The notes under the pieces: generated by a model | The model's input: the letters and a program-made list of their open reading frames with translations, nothing else | The model's database searches: none | Told to the model about the DNA's origin: nothing | Program-made: the position numbers and the translations under genes | Shown: piece by piece, positions 60,743 to 64,000 of the stretch | Layout of the letters: each line of letters begins with the position of its first letter | How positions within the stretch are numbered: position 1 is the stretch's first letter | Assembly (NCBI RefSeq): GCF_900187405.1 | Contig: NZ_LT896716.1 | Span: forward strand, 2,174,001-2,238,000 | Direction: 5' to 3' | DNA: 64,000 nucleotides | DNA from: Geobacter sp. DSM 9736 | Lineage (GTDB): Bacteria; Desulfobacterota; Desulfuromonadia; Geobacterales; Geobacteraceae

Positions 60743-62053
60743 CTAACTTCTTTCATTATCTTTATGCGGATGGAACTTTTTAAGCAGTGCCAGTGATTTT
60801 CTAAAAGGTGCTGTAACTCGCCATGATAAAGAATCGTATATCTCCCCTATCAAACGGGAACTTTCTCGCAAAGATGCTTCAAGCAGTTGACCTTCCTGAT
60901 ACAACTCGTTGATTCTCCGTTCTGCACGGTGTAGCAAAGAGTAATGGTAGGTGTCGGTTCCGAAATAATATTGTTGATATTGTATATTGGTCGCTCTCTC
61001 CAAAATATAATTATGTATGTTGCCATACCCTTTTATCTCATCTACATTCGCCAGAAAAATATCGTTTCCCGGCACATCACAGGCAACATTAAGCTCTATT
61101 GGGAGCAGGTTCCTGCCAAAAGATTTTAAGTAGGAATGGCAGCTTTTAGAGGTAAAGACAAACTCTCCCGACAAGGATTCTCTGGTTTTGGTGCCGTGCA
61201 AGTCCACCGAGAATTTTATGTCGAATCTGTTGCCGCATAAATTATTCAGACACTCCGGCATCAGCTCGCAACAGGCATCATATTTTAGAAAGGAATCCTT
61301 GAAGGGTTTGAAATAATGATCAATGTTCGTCATCATTAGGGGGACCTGATAAACACGTGACCCCTGGTGGTGAGTGCCCCTGTCGCCAAAGTTGGTGGTA
61401 TATGAATTGACTGGATAGACAAAGAACTTGTTAGTCTCGACCATATACTTCGCAAAGTATTTCTTCCATGAGCTTTCGGGCCATTTGGTGATGTTGACCG
61501 GCAGAGAGAGATCATCACTGTAATCCAGGTTGCAATGATCAATATACCAATCATCGAACTGCTGCCAGTGCTCTTTCAGCCATGCCTGTCCCCACGAACA
61601 GGGCAGCTGCATGAAAAAAACATGAGAATCATCGTCAAGGGGAACAAACGGGAGAAGGGAAGTCTCATTGAAACGGTATGAGTAGAGGGAAACTCCGCAT
61701 ATGACCTCAGTGTCTTTATATGAATCAAGAGCTGCTAAGGTATAGTGATAGAACCAGGGTGATACATAGAGATCATCCTCAAGAAGAACGATCCCATCGT
61801 AATCTTTTGTGATGCGTCCACATTTTAAGATATGTTGGCGGAGGCCGAGATTCTCAGCGTGCTCAATAACTTCTTTTTCTCCATGCTCCCACACAAAACT
61901 GGCCGCAGTTGATCTGACCTCATCACTACCCCCTCCATCGATACTTATGATCAGCTTGACGGGAAATGGATAATGCGCTTTTGCCAAGGATGATAGCAGT
62001 CGGCTAAGGGTATGCTCTCTGTTATATGCAGCTATGACTATAGGGATGTTCAT
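60743..62053 (-). CDS. GNT-I/GT2-like glycosyltransferase with SLSWRVTAPFR tail
   Basis: The 436-residue protein opens NIPIVIAAYNREHTLSRLLS and has IISIDGGGSDEV and IVLLEDDLYVSPWFYHY, a pattern nearer to the GNT-I (GT13-like) enzymes than to common GT2. The C-terminus has a helix with ELYQEGQLLEASLRES and the tag YDSLSWRVTAPFRK. The gene is A+T rich. Its start overlaps the stop of the methyltransferase gene (ATGA). Confidence 0.8.
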   Translation of the reverse strand: MNIPIVIAAYNREHTLSRLLSSLAKAHYPFPVKLIISIDGGGSDEVRSTAASFVWEHGEKEVIEHAENLGLRQHILKCGRITKDYDGIVLLEDDLYVSPWFYHYTLAALDSYKDTEVICGVSLYSYRFNETSLLPFVPLDDDSHVFFMQLPCSWGQAWLKEHWQQFDDWYIDHCNLDYSDDLSLPVNITKWPESSWKKYFAKYMVETNKFFVYPVNSYTTNFGDRGTHHQGSRVYQVPLMMTNIDHYFKPFKDSFLKYDACCELMPECLNNLCGNRFDIKFSVDLHGTKTRESLSGEFVFTSKSCHSYLKSFGRNLLPIELNVACDVPGNDIFLANVDEIKGYGNIHNYILERATNIQYQQYYFGTDTYHYSLLHRAERRINELYQEGQLLEASLRESSRLIGEIYDSLSWRVTAPFRKSLALLKKFHPHKDNERS

Positions 62054-62922
62054 GGTTGTATTAGTCTAGCTCTGATGTACATGTCTGTCTTGGACCAAAG
62101 CTTTTGATTCAGATAACTTCTAAATATTCCCGTAAATTTTGTATCCCGATGTGGAAGAACAGCTTTCATCAATTCTTTAACGAAAATACAGCGGCTTTGA
62201 AACCGCTGAGAATTTGGGTATGGATACTTATTGATGCTAATGATTTTGAACCCTAAGCGTACCAGAATGTCAGTCACGATCTTTTCTGAAGCAAAACTCA
62301 AGTGATCAGGCAGATAGAACGGCCTGTAGTGATGTTTTGCTTGCAGATCAGCGGTGTCACCTGTTTCAATGATGATCTCGCCGTCTTTGTTGAGGCATCT
62401 CTTCAGGCTTTCTATAAATTTCAGGGGGTTCGGGAGGTGAGAATATACATTAAGCAATGATATTACATCGTAGGTACCTGTATGCGTTTCTATATCGAAA
62501 TAACTAACATCAAGCCCTCTTTTTCGTGCTGATTGTTGCTTCTGAACATTGGGTTCTGATCCGGTTACAATAATTGTACCCGTTGCGTAGTGTTGCAATG
62601 CGGTCATAAACTCGCCATGGCCACAACCAATATCGAGCCATTTCACATTATTGCGAAAGTCATATTGATATATATCTTTTAATACCTTCAGATAATTTGG
62701 AACTTTGCTGTCAGTAAACTGTCCCGTCACATCCAGCTCGACAAGTCCGGAATGTTTTCCTTGTTTATGCGCCTGGGAGATTTCAGTATCATCAGGACGT
62801 TCTTTGAGGTATAGAAGCCCACATTTTCCACACTTTACTAGGGAATGCCCATTTTCCTCAGCATAAAAAGAGCGGTTCTTCGAAAAACAGTTATAGCAAG
62901 TCGTTATTTGCATTGGGAACAT
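62050..62922 (-). CDS. SAM methyltransferase with N-terminal zinc ribbon
   Basis: The 290-residue protein has CYNCF (about 9-13) and CGKCG (about 32-36), then a Methyltransf_23-type core with KWLDIGCGHGEFMTAL, LLNVYSHLPNP and IETGDTADLQ. The layout is the same as that of the gene at 39696, but the two are distant and this one is much A+T richer. ATG 62922 is preceded by AAAGG; an ATG three codons later is possible. Confidence 0.83.
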   Translation of the reverse strand: MFPMQITTCYNCFSKNRSFYAEENGHSLVKCGKCGLLYLKERPDDTEISQAHKQGKHSGLVELDVTGQFTDSKVPNYLKVLKDIYQYDFRNNVKWLDIGCGHGEFMTALQHYATGTIIVTGSEPNVQKQQSARKRGLDVSYFDIETHTGTYDVISLLNVYSHLPNPLKFIESLKRCLNKDGEIIIETGDTADLQAKHHYRPFYLPDHLSFASEKIVTDILVRLGFKIISINKYPYPNSQRFQSRCIFVKELMKAVLPHRDTKFTGIFRSYLNQKLWSKTDMYIRARLIQP

Positions 62923-62972
62923 GACCTTTAACAGGGCCTCTGGCAGTGGATATGATTATGTTGAGCATCACG

Positions 62973-64000
62973 TCAAGCCAGAAACCGTTTAATGAGGTTT
63001 TTTATTTTCAGCAGATTAGCATATAAAACAGTCAGCAAATTAATTGAGGTATCTTGGCTTGCATTGCCTGATGCGGCTCGGTTGTGATGAACAATAATAG
63101 ATGTGAATATATTTTTCAGCTTCTCTGCTTCATTCAGAATGTTGAAGTTCTCTGACACAATATTGTGCCCGGCAGTCCCCATTTTCTCCCGCAACTCTGG
63201 AGATAAAGCAAGAGATTGCATTGCTTCAGCAAACCCTGCCGAATCCTTTTCTGCAACGAGAAACCCACTTTCGCCTTCAACAATTAATTCAGGTATACCA
63301 GCATGCCGCGTAGAGACAACAGGCAGGCCTGTTACACAAGCCTCCATAATTGAAACAGGCATTCCCTCCCTGTTACCGTCCTCTCCGGTCAGAGAATGCA
63401 AAACAAAGACATCAGCACGCTTCATTTCTTCCAGAACTACGCTACTGGAGACTGCTCCAACAAAAGTTACCTTGTCAGCTATCCCCAACTCATCAGCTAA
63501 TGCCACGAGGCTCTGACGCAGAGGCCCCTCTCCTACAATCCTTAGGTGTACCTTGCAGCTCTCGGCTACTTGCTGGAATGCCCTCAGGAGATACTCATGT
63601 CCTTTCTTCTCGACTAACCGGCCGACCGATAGAAAAATCACGGTACCACTAGGTCGTCGCTCAATTTTGTTAAACCTGCTCAGGTCCATCCCATAGTGAA
63701 TGATCTCAAGTTTATCCGCTATAGCGCCGTTTGTTAGCGCCATAAAGTGGGCTTTATTGTATTCAGAAACAGTTATAAATTTGGCAGCATGTTCAACAAT
63801 GAGCTTTAGACGACGGTCAGGGTTAAATTCTCCAGCTACATCAACTTTAAAAATATCATAAGCATGAGCGGTACAACTGTAGGTAATACCAGTCAACTTC
63901 GAGACCAGCAATGCAACCAAAGCAGCTTCTGAGGCAAAGTGTGAATGAATATGTTGGATTGAATGAGTAATTACATATTCTGCTGCCAATGCAGCTTGTA
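62973..64000 (-). CDS. GT4-type glycosyltransferase, 5' end outside the window
   Basis: The frame is open to the right edge; the first visible residues (YVITHSIQHIHSHFASEAA) lie in the middle of the N-terminal domain of a WcaL-like GT4 enzyme, so roughly the first 80-100 residues are missing. The donor half shows FLSVGRLVEKKGHEYLLRAF, IVGEGPLRQSL, FVLHSLTGEDGNREGMPVSI and TRHAGIPELI. It is A+T rich like the two genes after it. Any start codon inside the window is false. Confidence 0.88.
   Translation of the reverse strand, partial: QAALAAEYVITHSIQHIHSHFASEAALVALLVSKLTGITYSCTAHAYDIFKVDVAGEFNPDRRLKLIVEHAAKFITVSEYNKAHFMALTNGAIADKLEIIHYGMDLSRFNKIERRPSGTVIFLSVGRLVEKKGHEYLLRAFQQVAESCKVHLRIVGEGPLRQSLVALADELGIADKVTFVGAVSSSVVLEEMKRADVFVLHSLTGEDGNREGMPVSIMEACVTGLPVVSTRHAGIPELIVEGESGFLVAEKDSAGFAEAMQSLALSPELREKMGTAGHNIVSENFNILNEAEKLKNIFTSIIVHHNRAASGNASQDTSINLLTVLYANLLKIKNLIKRFLA

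Noticed and set aside
1-64000. tRNA, rRNA, CRISPR arrays, transposases, phage genes
   Set aside because: None seen on reading the gaps; the palindromic elements have no transposase and their repeats are not CRISPR-like.

Overview
The window reads as chromosomal DNA of a Geobacter-like deltaproteobacterium (family Geobacteraceae in the broad sense). The reasons are the moderately high G+C, the dense two-component and chemotaxis genes, the hopanoid genes hpnJ and hpnK, a rubrerythrin/rubredoxin set, FmdB, CheX and DUF4124 proteins, and two kinds of multicopy-looking intergenic repeat. This is an inference from gene content; no rRNA or other phylogenetic marker apart from asnS is present. No tRNA, rRNA, CRISPR array, insertion sequence or prophage gene was seen.

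Left part (1-29.6 kb) is housekeeping and signalling. It starts with a truncated surface lipoprotein and small proteins, a single-domain response regulator, a cysteine-less redoxin fold and a zinc-ribbon rhomboid protease. A PilZ protein, an orphan acyl-adenylating enzyme and a drug/metabolite-type transporter follow. At 6.7-10.8 kb a sensor-less histidine kinase is followed by three receiver proteins, next to a REC-plus-kinase protein whose phosphoacceptor His is replaced by Ser. At 11.5-14.8 kb lies an iron/oxygen islet: a ferritin-like protein, a rubrerythrin split into a 37-residue rubredoxin gene and a diiron gene, and an NRAMP metal importer. Then come a chemoreceptor with a C-terminal sensor-like domain, FmdB, a beta-carbonic anhydrase, CheX, an R3H/SpoIIIAA-type ATPase, a HIT protein, asnS, a PDZ protein and a periplasmic glutaredoxin. 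The hopanoid side-chain operon hpnJ-hpnK-SMR transporter and a few small genes (DUF3343, DUF721/DciA, trmN6-like) end this half.

Right part (29.7-64 kb) is one long surface-polysaccharide locus, all on the minus strand and cut by the right edge. Read in its own direction (64 to 29.7 kb) it holds about nine GT2 and seven GT4-type glycosyltransferases, a GT9-like enzyme, two GT-C/YfhO-like membrane enzymes, four SAM methyltransferases, two WbsX (GH99-like) proteins, GDP-mannose 4,6-dehydratase, a winged-helix regulator and three different export routes: an MsbA/PglK-like ABC exporter, a Wzm-like permease without its ATPase, and a Wzx flippase. Many genes overlap by 1-26 bases, as in long operons. 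The regulator at 44.5-45.1 kb heads a run ending at 29.7 kb. The stretches 53.2-55.9 kb and 60.7-64 kb are visibly A+T richer than the rest, which suggests mosaic acquisition.

The most interesting signals are: four promoters whose -10 box lies only 6-7 bases before an ATG that has no ribosome site (predicted leaderless mRNAs); a roughly 117-bp imperfect palindrome present twice; a 130-bp tandem repeat behind asnS; the Ser-for-His pseudokinase; a leftover 27-codon transporter tail directly behind a glycosyltransferase stop codon; and a C-terminal SLSWKxTxPxR-like tag shared by three unrelated polysaccharide enzymes.
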